A DNA stretch of 64,000 bases from Microbulbifer flavimaris (GTDB taxonomy: Bacteria > Pseudomonadota > Gammaproteobacteria > Pseudomonadales > Cellvibrionaceae), in the NCBI RefSeq assembly GCF_001641755.2, contig NZ_LRFG02000002.1, positions 124,001 through 188,000 on the forward strand, written 5' to 3'. The translations under genes and the position numbers were made by a program. The notes beneath the pieces were generated by a model. It saw only the letters and a program-made list of their open reading frames with translations, ran no database searches and had not been told where the DNA came from. Numbering within the stretch: position 1 is the first letter of the stretch; the number at the start of each line of letters is the position of its first letter. Shown here piece by piece: positions 1-8,011 of this stretch.

Positions 1-2
1 CC

Positions 3-563
3 CTGGAAGATGACATCAATCAGTTCTGGGACACCACCAGCGGTCAGCTCTACCAGCAACTTTTGCCGCTCACCGCACAGCTCACACCGGCGCAAATCGA
101 TGAGCTCGAGCAAGCCCTGCTGGAAAAGAGAATGGAGTCGCTGGAAAAGTGGCAGACATCCCCGGAGAAAGTTCGCGAGCGTCGCAACAAACGCATCCGC
201 AAACAGAGCCGCCGCTGGCTCGGTTCCATCAATGAACGGCAGGAACAACTCATTGGCGCCTTTGTCCACCAAGTGGCCTACAACCCGCTAATCCGGGATC
301 AACAGCGACAGATCTGGCAAGCGCGCTTTATCTCCCTGCTGCGGGAGAAACCACCGGGATACCAGGACAAACTACTGGACCTGATGCACAATCCGGAACA
401 ACTCTGGTCTGAGGATTACCGGCGTATGCAGGACGAGCGACGCAAGCAGGCGATGCAACTCAGTCGCGAGCTTCTGGCCAGCACCACGCCGGCACAGCGC
501 CGTCACTTGACCGAGACTTTGCGGGACTATGCCGTGGATTTCCGCACCCTCGCCCAGCGCTGA
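3..563 (+). CDS. DUF6279-type lipoprotein, C-terminal part
   Basis: The reading frame is open to the left edge of the window, so the N-terminus with any signal peptide and lipobox is missing. About 186 residues are visible: a charged helical protein rich in Glu, Arg and Gln, with short motifs such as QFWDTT and RWLGSINERQ. This pattern resembles the DUF6279 family of small proteobacterial lipoproteins, whose function is unknown. A TTG at 63 could serve as an internal start, but the frame continues upstream with the same helical character, so I treat the gene as truncated by the window. The family call is moderate; that it is a real coding region is firm. Confidence 0.65.
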   Translation: MEDDINQFWDTTSGQLYQQLLPLTAQLTPAQIDELEQALLEKRMESLEKWQTSPEKVRERRNKRIRKQSRRWLGSINERQEQLIGAFVHQVAYNPLIRDQQRQIWQARFISLLREKPPGYQDKLLDLMHNPEQLWSEDYRRMQDERRKQAMQLSRELLASTTPAQRRHLTETLRDYAVDFRTLAQR

Positions 564-677
564 CCACAGTTTCTCCTGACTTACCTGACCGCAAGTGGTT
601 TTGCCCCTCCTCCGCTGGCGAGCGCTCACTGCGACTGATAAGCTCGCCGCTTCCATTTAGCGAAGCGAGGAAAACCT

Positions 678-1949
678 GTGCGTATCGACTCCGCCACCCG
701 AGATCAGTTACAGGCGTGGGAAAAAGAACTGAGTGCGCAATACCAGCGCATCTGCCAACACGAGCTCAACCTGGACATTACCCGCGGCAAACCCTCCGCC
801 GATCAGCTGACCCTGTCTGACAAGCTCGACGGTATCCTGGGCGGTGAATACCGTGCAGGCGACGGGACAGATACACGCAATTACGGCGGTCTGGACGGCC
901 TGACCTGTGCCCGTGAAATGGGTGCCGACATCCTGCAGGTCCCCACCGCTGAGGTCATCGCCGGCGGCAACAGCTCCCTCACCCTGATGTATCACGCAGT
1001 CCTGACCGGCTACCTGTTCGGTTTTGCCGGCAATACCCCCTGGCGTGAAATGAAGGAGCCAAAGTTCCTGTGCCCGGTGCCCGGCTACGACCGTCACTTC
1101 GCGATCTGTGAACAACTGGGTATCGGCCTGGTCAATGTCCCGATGACCGCTACCGGACCGGATATGGATGCGGTGGAACAACTGGTGAAAGAAGACCAGG
1201 AAATTATAGGCATGTGGTGTGTGCCGAAATTCTCCAACCCCACCGGGGTTACCTACGATGAGGTAACCGTTGAGCGCCTGTCCCTCCTGGGCAAGATTGC
1301 CAACCCCGGCTTCCGCATTTTCTGGGACAACGCCTACGCGATCCACGATCTGGAGCAGCAGGTCAACCTTCCCAACCTCCGCACTGCCACTATTGAGAAC
1401 GACACAGTGGACTGCGTGTTGCAGTTCGCCTCTACTTCCAAGGTGACCCATGCAGGCGCGGGCGTGGCATTTGTCAGCGCGAGCCCGGCCAACCTGGCTT
1501 CCCTGAAACAACAGATGCAGGCCATGACCATCGGTCCGGACAAGGTGAACCAGCTGCGCCACTCGCGCCTGTTCCCCGAGTTCTCGATGCTCAAGGATCA
1601 CATGAAACAGCACGCGAAGATCCTGCAACCCAAGTTCGCGCTGGTGCTCAAGCACCTGGGCGATGCTTTTGGTGATTCGGATCTGGGCGAATGGGAAGAG
1701 CCCAAGGGCGGCTACTTCGTGTCCTTCGATACCCGCCCCGGCTGCGCCAGGGCCGTGGTGAAGCTGGCGGCGGATGCCGGCGTCAAACTGACCCCCGCCG
1801 GTGCCACTTTCCCCTACGGCAAGGATCCGGAAGATCGCAATATCCGCATCGCCCCCAGCTTCCCACCGATGGAAGAGCTGGATACGGCCATGTCCGTATT
1901 TGTACTGTGCGTAAAGCTGGCCAGTGTGCGCAACGCGCTGGAATCTTGA
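678..1949 (+). CDS. PLP-dependent aminotransferase, class I/II (MocR-like/PF12897 type)
   Basis: This 423-residue protein looks like a fold-type I PLP aminotransferase of the subgroup described as aspartate aminotransferase Ic (PF12897). The conserved N-terminal DITRGKPS, the glycine-rich AGGNSS cofactor loop, the central FSNPTGVTYD and the PLP-lysine motif STSKVTHAGAG are all visible. The C-terminus carries the substrate-carboxylate Arg region (NIRIAPSFPP). It probably moves amino groups between aspartate or alanine and 2-oxoglutarate in the cytoplasm. The start is GTG, preceded by GAGGAAAA. It stands alone; the next gene is convergent and a nested palindrome fills the gap. Exact substrate cannot be read from sequence. 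Confidence 0.85.
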   Translation: MRIDSATRDQLQAWEKELSAQYQRICQHELNLDITRGKPSADQLTLSDKLDGILGGEYRAGDGTDTRNYGGLDGLTCAREMGADILQVPTAEVIAGGNSSLTLMYHAVLTGYLFGFAGNTPWREMKEPKFLCPVPGYDRHFAICEQLGIGLVNVPMTATGPDMDAVEQLVKEDQEIIGMWCVPKFSNPTGVTYDEVTVERLSLLGKIANPGFRIFWDNAYAIHDLEQQVNLPNLRTATIENDTVDCVLQFASTSKVTHAGAGVAFVSASPANLASLKQQMQAMTIGPDKVNQLRHSRLFPEFSMLKDHMKQHAKILQPKFALVLKHLGDAFGDSDLGEWEEPKGGYFVSFDTRPGCARAVVKLAADAGVKLTPAGATFPYGKDPEDRNIRIAPSFPPMEELDTAMSVFVLCVKLASVRNALES

Positions 1950-2005
1950 TAAGTAGCTAGACGACAGCCTGATTAATCACTCAGGCTGCATGCGAAGGTA
2001 AAGTG

Positions 2006-2098
2006 CTGGGTCGGCCATTTCGAAACCGTCGGCGACAGGGACGTCGCCGACGGAGCATACAGGGACGTACCTGTGCGTTTTCGAAATGGCCGACCCAG
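2006..2098. repeat. nested palindromic element A
   Basis: Perfect 20-bp outer inverted repeats (2006-2025 and 2079-2098) enclose two smaller hairpins. The first has an 11-bp perfect stem (2026-2036 / 2043-2053) with loop AGGGAC. The second has a 5-bp stem ACAGG/CCTGT around GACGTA. The decamer ACAGGGACGT occurs in both inner hairpins. The element lies between the convergent 3' ends of the aminotransferase and the OlsF-like gene and could fold into a cloverleaf. A second element with the same plan but different stem sequence lies at 62815-62912. Confidence 0.85.
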
Positions 2099-2149
2099 TG
2101 CTTAAGCGCCACTGCCCTCGATAAACACCACCGCCTCCCGGACCACAAC

Positions 2150-3826
2150 TCAAACATCGGCGAGATACCGCCGGGCGAACTTCGGATCCACCTGCTCCAG
2201 GTCCACCACCACCAAGCCATCCACCGAATCACAGAAATCCGGATCCACGTTAAAGGCATGGAAGCTGGTGCCGCCGGGCTTGGTGACAGAGGCGTACTTC
2301 CTAAATAGTGGCGGTAGCATCACGCCCTCCTCTTTGAGCAGTGTTTTCAACTGAACCATGTCCTGTACCGGATCACCGCCCAGGACCGGCAGATCACTGC
2401 GCGCCTCCGCAAAGGGTATACGCGCATCGCCCAGCGGAGCCTCGGCCGCATAATGATGCAGGAAGTAGCGCACGATGGCGGACTTGGCCCGCACTGAGAA
2501 ATCCCCGGGCATGGATACCGGCCCGAATAGGTAACGCACCTGATTGCGGGCAATCCACTGGCCGATCCCGCACCACAGCAGGTCCAGCCCGCGACCGCGC
2601 CAGTATTCGGGCTGCAGGAAACTGCGCCCGAGCTCCGCCGAGCCCGGCAGGCTGTCTCTTGGCGGCTGACGGTAATGAAACAGGGTGCTGCTATACACCT
2701 GCTCCGGTGTCAGACCGTCAGTTTTTGCCAGGCGATAGGCACCGGCAATCTGCTGTCTGTCCTCATCCCATAACAACAGGTGATCGTAGTGGGCATCGAA
2801 CGCATCCCAGTCCCGGCTGAGACCTGTGCCCTCACCCACCGCGCGAAAGGTCATTTCCCGCAACCGGGAGAGCTCGCGCATCACCGGACAATCCGGCCGT
2901 TGCCGATATAAGCGCACGGTAAAGTTTCCCTGACGAACCAGCTCTTCACAGGTAGTGATCATCTCCGCAACTTCTGCCACCGGCTCGGCAGCGGCTATGG
3001 GCTCTGGACCCAGGGCCTGTGGTGAACGGTGCAACTGGTAGACATGCTTGCGCCACAGGGCCGCCTGAGCCCTCGGTGCCAGCGGCCACTGCTGTGCATG
3101 CTGCGCGGCCACCGGGTTGCCGATACGGATATCGATACTGCGCCGCTGCTGCTTGAACATCTCCCGGATCAGCCATAGTGTCGAGAGCGGGCGGTTGACC
3201 ATGGACAGGCCGTAAAACCACCAGGAATTGCGGCCGCGCACCTGTATGGGCAGAATCGGCGCTCCTGTCTTTTCTGCAAAGCGCACAAAGCCCGGGTTCC
3301 AGCGACCATCGCGCACGCCTTTGGGGGTCAGGCGGGACACCTCACCGGCGGGAAACACAATAATCGCACCACCGGCATTCAGATACTGATAGATTCCCTC
3401 CACGTCGCCCCGGCGGGTGCGACCCTTGAAGTTGTCCACCGGCAGCAGGTATCCGCGCAGCGGTTCCAAGTTCCAGAGGAGCTGGCTGGCGATGGCTTTC
3501 ACATCTTTGCGCACCCGCGCCACCATATCGATCAGCGCCAGCCCATCCAGACTACCGAGCGGATGGTTGGACACAATCACCAGCGGGCCGCTGGCGGGGA
3601 TACGCTCCAGCTCCAGCGGATTCACGTCATAGCGGAATTCGAAAGAATTGAAGACCTGGCGGATAAAATCCAGCCCGCCCAGGTGGGGGTACTGGCGACC
3701 AAATGCCTGCAAGTGCTCCTCGCAACAGATCTTTTTCAGGGCGGCGGTGGCCAGCTTGCGGGTCGGCCTTTCCGGCGCTTGGCTGAACCAGGGGTTCTTT
3801 TCCAGCAGGGTGTCCAGTTGAATCAT
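2150..3826 (-). CDS. bifunctional acyltransferase, OlsF-like (PlsC-type + GNAT/OlsB-type)
   Basis: This 558-residue protein joins two acyltransferase domains. Residues about 60-270 are a lysophospholipid acyltransferase (PlsC/OlsA-like) with the catalytic NHPLGSLD block near residue 87 and FPAGEVSR further on. Residues about 300-540 resemble the hemolysin-like GNAT domain of OlsB (FTVRLYRQRPDCPVMRELS). The same order is known from OlsF, which makes ornithine lipids by N-acylating ornithine and then O-acylating the lyso-lipid. It would act at the inner face of the cytoplasmic membrane. Its ATG overlaps the upstream LpxH-like stop by 4 nt, so the two are co-translated. Ornithine-lipid synthesis is inferred; other aminolipids are possible. 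Confidence 0.8.
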   Translation of the reverse strand: MIQLDTLLEKNPWFSQAPERPTRKLATAALKKICCEEHLQAFGRQYPHLGGLDFIRQVFNSFEFRYDVNPLELERIPASGPLVIVSNHPLGSLDGLALIDMVARVRKDVKAIASQLLWNLEPLRGYLLPVDNFKGRTRRGDVEGIYQYLNAGGAIIVFPAGEVSRLTPKGVRDGRWNPGFVRFAEKTGAPILPIQVRGRNSWWFYGLSMVNRPLSTLWLIREMFKQQRRSIDIRIGNPVAAQHAQQWPLAPRAQAALWRKHVYQLHRSPQALGPEPIAAAEPVAEVAEMITTCEELVRQGNFTVRLYRQRPDCPVMRELSRLREMTFRAVGEGTGLSRDWDAFDAHYDHLLLWDEDRQQIAGAYRLAKTDGLTPEQVYSSTLFHYRQPPRDSLPGSAELGRSFLQPEYWRGRGLDLLWCGIGQWIARNQVRYLFGPVSMPGDFSVRAKSAIVRYFLHHYAAEAPLGDARIPFAEARSDLPVLGGDPVQDMVQLKTLLKEEGVMLPPLFRKYASVTKPGGTSFHAFNVDPDFCDSVDGLVVVDLEQVDPKFARRYLADV

Positions 3827-4614
3827 GCCGCAACAGCCTCCGTCATGATCCGGGAAATTTTCGGTGAGCGGTGCCAGTTCAGCAGGTCCAGCTCTCCGCT
3901 CTGTTGCTCGACTACCGCGGTCATGGAATCCACCCAGTCACCACAGTTGGCATAGATAATCCGGTTATCATCGCTCCCGGCCTCCCGAATGGAGGCGCGA
4001 TGAATATGACCGCAGATCACCCCGTCGAGCCCCTTCCGGGCACTCTCCTTAATGGCCACATCCTCAAACTTTTCCATAATGCGGCGGGCCGCATTGACAC
4101 GATTCTTCACGTGATTGGCCAGGGACCACCAGGGCAGATCGAAGCGACCCCGCCAGTAGTTGATCCAGCGGTTCATGCGCAGGAGCAGGTAATAGCTCTG
4201 GTCACCGAGGTGGTAACTGACAGGATTGATGGAAATCTCGTGTTCGAACTGATCACCGTGCGTGACCCAGTAGCGCTTGCCGTTTGCAGTCTCATGTACA
4301 TAGTCCCGCTCGACGCGGATATTGCCCAGTCGCTTGCCGGCCCAGCTGCGCATGGGCGCATCGTGGTTACCCGGCACATAGATGACTTCCGGCGTCTGGC
4401 TGCTCAGCTCAGCCAGCATGCTCATCAGTATTGAGGAGTTATGACACCAGCTGCCCTTACCCTGGGCCATGGCCTTCATATCGAAGATATCGCCGACCAG
4501 GTACACCGTATCAGCGCGGTTCTGGTCGAGGAAGTCAGCCAGACGCTGCGGCTCGCTGTCCCTACTGCCCAGGTGCACATCGGAGATCCACAGTGCGCGG
4601 TAGCGGTTGCTCAT
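3823..4614 (-). CDS. UDP-2,3-diacylglucosamine diphosphatase-like metallophosphoesterase
   Basis: This 263-residue calcineurin-like phosphoesterase carries the full metal-site series: D12-x-H14, G41-D42, GNHD near residue 82, a central THGD and the C-terminal GHIH. The family includes LpxH, which hydrolyses UDP-2,3-diacylglucosamine to lipid X. The spacing and the longer central segment look more like the LpxH2-type relatives than like E. coli LpxH (240 aa). It is the first gene of a two-gene unit with the OlsF-like acyltransferase, so a role in envelope lipid metabolism is likely. Lipid A synthesis itself is not proven. Confidence 0.8.
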   Translation of the reverse strand: MSNRYRALWISDVHLGSRDSEPQRLADFLDQNRADTVYLVGDIFDMKAMAQGKGSWCHNSSILMSMLAELSSQTPEVIYVPGNHDAPMRSWAGKRLGNIRVERDYVHETANGKRYWVTHGDQFEHEISINPVSYHLGDQSYYLLLRMNRWINYWRGRFDLPWWSLANHVKNRVNAARRIMEKFEDVAIKESARKGLDGVICGHIHRASIREAGSDDNRIIYANCGDWVDSMTAVVEQQSGELDLLNWHRSPKISRIMTEAVAA

Positions 4615-5141
4615 GGCAAAGCCCTGCTTATTGCTTTGCGCGCACTTTGCCCGGATTAGATGACAATCAGAGGGCGATTTATTGACCGTAATATTGCAGT
4701 GCCCAAAAGCTTTTGGCGCTCAACTCCTTCAAAAGGCTGAAAGAAACCCCTTACCTACCTTGTCATATCAACAAACCAGCTAATAGAATAAAAAACCACA
4801 AAAAAAGAATAATGAAATATTTTTAACTACCAGCAAAATTAAAACATAAACAAAGAACTGACAGATTCATTGTTTCGCGCCTAGCAATAATTGGCGTAAT
4901 TTGAAAAGCATTTGGAGTGAGGAACATGGTTGGAGCGCAATTTACTTTGATGCGCGCCGTCAGTTCCTTTCACGGAAGGAACAACCCGCTACCTGGAAAA
5001 GTGGATAGTGCCTCTGATTGAGTCGTTTTAGTTAGTGGTCCACTGCCAGGCAAGAGGTTGTCTAAAGGGCCGTTAATGGCCAGCTCTGCACAGCTGCAGA
5101 TTCTTTGATAACTGGAAGTTGATCATCATAAGGAGGAGAAA
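4615..5141. other. 527-bp AT-rich intergenic region upstream of the bacteriocin-like gene
   Basis: This stretch is markedly richer in A and T than its surroundings, especially 4740-4900, and separates the divergent LpxH-like and bacteriocin-like genes. A 31-codon frame starting at ATG 4926 (MVGAQFTLMRAVSS...) has GGAG about 9 nt upstream, but nothing else supports it. A short inverted repeat GGCC-gttaat-GGCC lies near 5069. No promoter matches the consensus well. It probably holds the promoter and 5' leader of the peptide gene. Confidence 0.5.
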
Positions 5142-5441
5142 GTGACATACTCTAGCGCAGATACCCTGCCGCAACCCGGCATTCGCCCGTTAACAGAGGA
5201 AGAGCTTGAGGAAGTAAATGGCGGAATCATACAAATCATTGCCGCAGCCGTTATAGGTGGCGCGATATCAGGTGCTGGTAGTGCGATGAATGGCAAAAGC
5301 TTCTGGGGCGGCTTTACAAGCGGTGCGGCATCTGGAGCACTAGTCGGTAGCGGAGTCGGCATATTCGGCGTGAGCGCTGTTGCCGGGACAACACTTATTG
5401 GAACAGGAGCTGCCTTGGGCGTAGCATCTCAGGCTGATTAA
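5142..5441 (+). CDS. double-glycine-leader bacteriocin/microcin-like peptide precursor
   Basis: This 99-residue precursor has a leader ending in LTEEELEEVNGG (residues 17-28), which matches the double-glycine leaders cut by peptidase-containing ABC exporters (C39 type). Cleavage after Gly28 would release a 71-residue peptide without cysteines, very rich in Gly, Ala, Ser and Val, with small-xxx-small spacing typical of membrane-inserting class II bacteriocins and microcins. The start is GTG with a strong AAGGAGG sequence 7-8 nt upstream. The base composition is lower in GC than the neighbouring housekeeping genes. A hairpin and a small membrane-protein gene follow. No dedicated exporter lies in the window. 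Toxic activity is inferred. Confidence 0.8.
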   Translation: MTYSSADTLPQPGIRPLTEEELEEVNGGIIQIIAAAVIGGAISGAGSAMNGKSFWGGFTSGAASGALVGSGVGIFGVSAVAGTTLIGTGAALGVASQAD

Positions 5442-5450
5442 TGATCTGCT

Positions 5451-5474
5451 GGCCGCCCAGTGCCCAGGGCGGCC
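5451..5474 (+). terminator. hairpin between bacteriocin-like and putative immunity genes
   Basis: A perfect 8-bp stem GGCCGCCC/GGGCGGCC with an 8-nt loop begins 9 nt after the peptide stop codon and is followed by ATTTCT. The uridine tract is poor, so partial termination (attenuation) between the two genes is more likely than full stop. Confidence 0.55.
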
Positions 5475-5493
5475 ATTTCTCAGGGGTTAACTC

Positions 5494-5760
5494 ATGATTC
5501 AAGGAATAATCACAAGCTTATTGGTGATAGGCGTAGGCCCTCACATCTTGCGCGAGGGTATCACTAAAGCAAAATTAGTTTCTCTTTTTGTGCTTTTTAC
5601 GATAGCTCAATACATTATTCAGATCATTCACTACGATACCGAAAACATAAAATCTATGGTGATTGCTTTATCTATGGGGCTCTTAAGTACAGTTGGCTGT
5701 ATTTTATTTACACGGATAAAGTGGTTTCTTGAAGAACAAAGTTCTCAGCGAAAAAAGTAA
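5494..5760 (+). CDS. small membrane protein, putative bacteriocin immunity protein
   Basis: This 88-residue protein has about three hydrophobic segments (roughly residues 3-18, 25-44 and 52-72) and a basic C-terminal tail ending SSQRKK. I recognise no family. Size, membrane character, low GC and position 52 nt downstream of a double-glycine peptide gene fit an immunity protein that shields the producer's inner membrane. AGGGG lies 7 nt before the ATG. The hairpin at 5451-5474 would let it be expressed at a different level from the peptide. Immunity is inferred from position only; a maturation or export accessory role is possible. Confidence 0.6.
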   Translation: MIQGIITSLLVIGVGPHILREGITKAKLVSLFVLFTIAQYIIQIIHYDTENIKSMVIALSMGLLSTVGCILFTRIKWFLEEQSSQRKK

Positions 5761-5822
5761 ATTTAAAACCCGGTTTTCCGTCCGGCTGCAAATCCAAAAA
5801 AGGGTTGCGAGAAGGAAGCACA

Positions 5823-6638
5823 CTAATTCCTCACACGTTCAATCTGCTCAAACCGAGAAACACTAGCCAGGTAGTCTTCCCAACTGCTGGCGAGCTCCTC
5901 CGTCTGAAAGCGCTTGTACTTCTCCCGATCCAGCCAGAATACCCAGGTTCTTACACCCCTCAGGTTAACCAGGGGCAGATTCTCGATGGCCTTGGGGCCG
6001 GCATCAAAGACGGAGCCGGCGCGGGAGTTCTGGATCATGTCGCTGACAATGGTCAGGCGCACATCCCCGGCTCTGGGGTCGATCCTGCGCAGGGCAGCCA
6101 CGTCGGACAGCGCCTCATAGATCGGTGATTCCTTCTGCTCGCCGGACGTCACCACAGACGCTATCGCCTGCTCCAGCGGCGTGGCAAAGCGCTCAGAGTA
6201 GAGGCGCTCGATAAAGACCCGGTTTGAGGTGAGCATATCCGCATCGACAGCGGAGGGTGGTTTGCACAGTTCGATCACCGGCTCCGAGAGTCCACTGTAA
6301 CGCTCATCCAGCACAAAGATGGAGAAGCGATCGTTGATCGATGCATCCCGGAGCAGGCCGGAAATATGGATTTTCAGGAAGTGCGCCTGATGCGCTGACA
6401 GCGCATCGGAGACATCAATGATCATCAGGTGGTGGGCAGCGCGCGGCAGGTGCTCGTTGCAGAGGCTGACCCGGTCGTAGTCATTGTCCGGGGAACGCAC
6501 GACCTGCAATATGAAAATTCCCAGGGCAACCAGTAACGCGGCTCCTGTACCGAAGATAAAGACTCCCTTTCTGTCTTCGGTGGACAGGCCGCGGCGCGAC
6601 CTTCTCAATCTGGTTCTTGATCTTGCCCGCCTGGTCAT
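5823..6638 (-). CDS. single-pass membrane protein with vWA-like domain, unknown function
   Basis: This 271-residue protein starts with a very basic segment (Arg-rich, residues 1-23) and one membrane helix (about 26-46). A soluble domain follows that looks like a von Willebrand A / Rossmann fold: HHLMIIDVSDAL near residue 68 in the place of the first strand and metal-site Asp, SPIYEALSDVA in the middle, and RLTIVSDMIQ as a later strand. In this topology the domain would face the periplasm. Its start codon shares one base with the stop of the upstream coiled-coil membrane protein, so the two form a translationally coupled pair. I do not recognise a named family. Confidence 0.7.
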   Translation of the reverse strand: MTRRARSRTRLRRSRRGLSTEDRKGVFIFGTGAALLVALGIFILQVVRSPDNDYDRVSLCNEHLPRAAHHLMIIDVSDALSAHQAHFLKIHISGLLRDASINDRFSIFVLDERYSGLSEPVIELCKPPSAVDADMLTSNRVFIERLYSERFATPLEQAIASVVTSGEQKESPIYEALSDVAALRRIDPRAGDVRLTIVSDMIQNSRAGSVFDAGPKAIENLPLVNLRGVRTWVFWLDREKYKRFQTEELASSWEDYLASVSRFEQIERVRN

Positions 6639-8011
6639 TACGCGCCACCCAATCCGTTCTCACGTTCGATATCGACAACCAGTGTCTCCAGCTTGCGCTG
6701 GGCCTCCTCGCACTGTTGATTGATACCGGCCATGGCGTCGGCATAGGCCCGCTCCAACTCCGCGAACATCCTGTCGAAGGCAGCCAGGTCGGTCTTGTGC
6801 TGCTCCAGACCAGTGGTGTTGAGTTTGGGCAGCGTATCGAGCTCGAAGCGCAACAGCTCACCGAAGTAGGCAGCGCGGCGATTCATCATCCGTGCAGAAT
6901 AGGACTGGTAGTAGCGCACCAGTTCATCCAGTAAGCCCTGGGCCTTGATGATATCTTCCTCATAGTGACTGCTGATTTCTTCACTGCGCTCGATACTGGA
7001 CTTGAAGGCGATGTACTGGGAGCGGATTTCCTTTTCCTTCTCCGCGAGGGACTGGCGGGCCTCCTCGGCAATGTCATTGATCTCATCCACCGCATCTGTG
7101 CAGCTGTGAGCCCATTGTTCCTGGAGTGCCCTGGCCCGCCGCGTCATGGCGGTAAAGCCGGGGTAGCGATCATCCACCACGAAGAACTTTGCCGTGAGCA
7201 GGATCAGTGCAATAGCGCTGACAATCACCATGATCCAGGCATTAAAGTCGTGGATGCCCAGTGGGGCGCCCCAGAGGTTCATCACCGCCAGCTTGGAGGC
7301 GACAAACGGATTCAACTCCAATGCCTCCCGGTAGTGACCAACCCCGAGCACGAATGCAGTGGCAAGAATAGCGACGCCGACAAACAGGATGGTCGACACA
7401 AGCTTGCGGGCCGGGTTGCGATGGAAGGTGCCCCGCAGCGCAAAGGCCGCAAACGCAGCCAGCCCAAGGTTCACCAGGGCGATGATAAAGGCCTGGAAGA
7501 AGCCACCCACCAGCCCCAGCTCACTGCCCTTGGACAGAAAGAAGGAGTTCAGGGCGGTCTCGGCGATGACAATAAAGAAGATGATGGCGTAATGGAGGAT
7601 CTTCGACTCGCGGTAAATGGCTTCCCGCGTAAGACCGTTGCGGTGCTTGAAGATTTCCAGGTCCATGCGTACAGCTGCGAAATCTTTCGCCGCCCGCTTC
7701 AGGTCCTGGGTAATGGTGGAAAAACGGCTGGCAATCTGCTGGCCGACGCTGCGTTCGGTATGGGTGATTTCCTGGTAGAGCTGGCGGATATCCACCTCTT
7801 TGCGGGCTTCCACCTGCTCATCAAGCTGTTCCTGCCGATCGGTGTGCACCCGTCCGATGATCTCCCGAATGACGTAGGAGCGCAGGCTCTCTTCACTCTC
7901 GGTATGGCTGATACGGTCGACTTCAGGGATACCCGCTTTGACGTCGCGTTCGACGCGTTCCTCGAGCTTGAGGGCGGAAATGGCGGCGTTGGTTGCCGGA
8001 ATCGTGCTCAT
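6638..8011 (-). CDS. four-helix membrane protein with long flanking coiled coils, unknown function
   Basis: This 457-residue protein has a charged helical N-terminal region (about 1-135), four membrane helices (about 142-165, 170-195, 205-225 and 255-278) and a long C-terminal coiled coil (about 285-455, rich in Glu, Gln, Arg and Leu). The layout suggests an inner-membrane scaffold with large cytoplasmic coiled-coil arms. It does not show the MotA/ExbB signature expected of a Zorya-type ZorA. It overlaps the vWA-like gene by one base and heads the pair. No function is known to me. Confidence 0.7.
   Translation of the reverse strand: MSTIPATNAAISALKLEERVERDVKAGIPEVDRISHTESEESLRSYVIREIIGRVHTDRQEQLDEQVEARKEVDIRQLYQEITHTERSVGQQIASRFSTITQDLKRAAKDFAAVRMDLEIFKHRNGLTREAIYRESKILHYAIIFFIVIAETALNSFFLSKGSELGLVGGFFQAFIIALVNLGLAAFAAFALRGTFHRNPARKLVSTILFVGVAILATAFVLGVGHYREALELNPFVASKLAVMNLWGAPLGIHDFNAWIMVIVSAIALILLTAKFFVVDDRYPGFTAMTRRARALQEQWAHSCTDAVDEINDIAEEARQSLAEKEKEIRSQYIAFKSSIERSEEISSHYEEDIIKAQGLLDELVRYYQSYSARMMNRRAAYFGELLRFELDTLPKLNTTGLEQHKTDLAAFDRMFAELERAYADAMAGINQQCEEAQRKLETLVVDIERENGLGGA

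Noticed and set aside
708..1655. Long open frame on the minus strand opposite the aminotransferase gene
   Set aside because: It is a shadow caused by high GC at third positions; the plus-strand gene has clear family motifs.
4926..5021. 31-codon frame upstream of the bacteriocin-like gene
   Set aside because: Only a mediocre ribosome site supports it; composition and sequence give no other evidence.
5823..8011. Zorya-type defence pair (ZorAB)
   Set aside because: The coiled-coil protein lacks the MotA/ExbB signature and the partner has a vWA-like rather than an OmpA-like domain.
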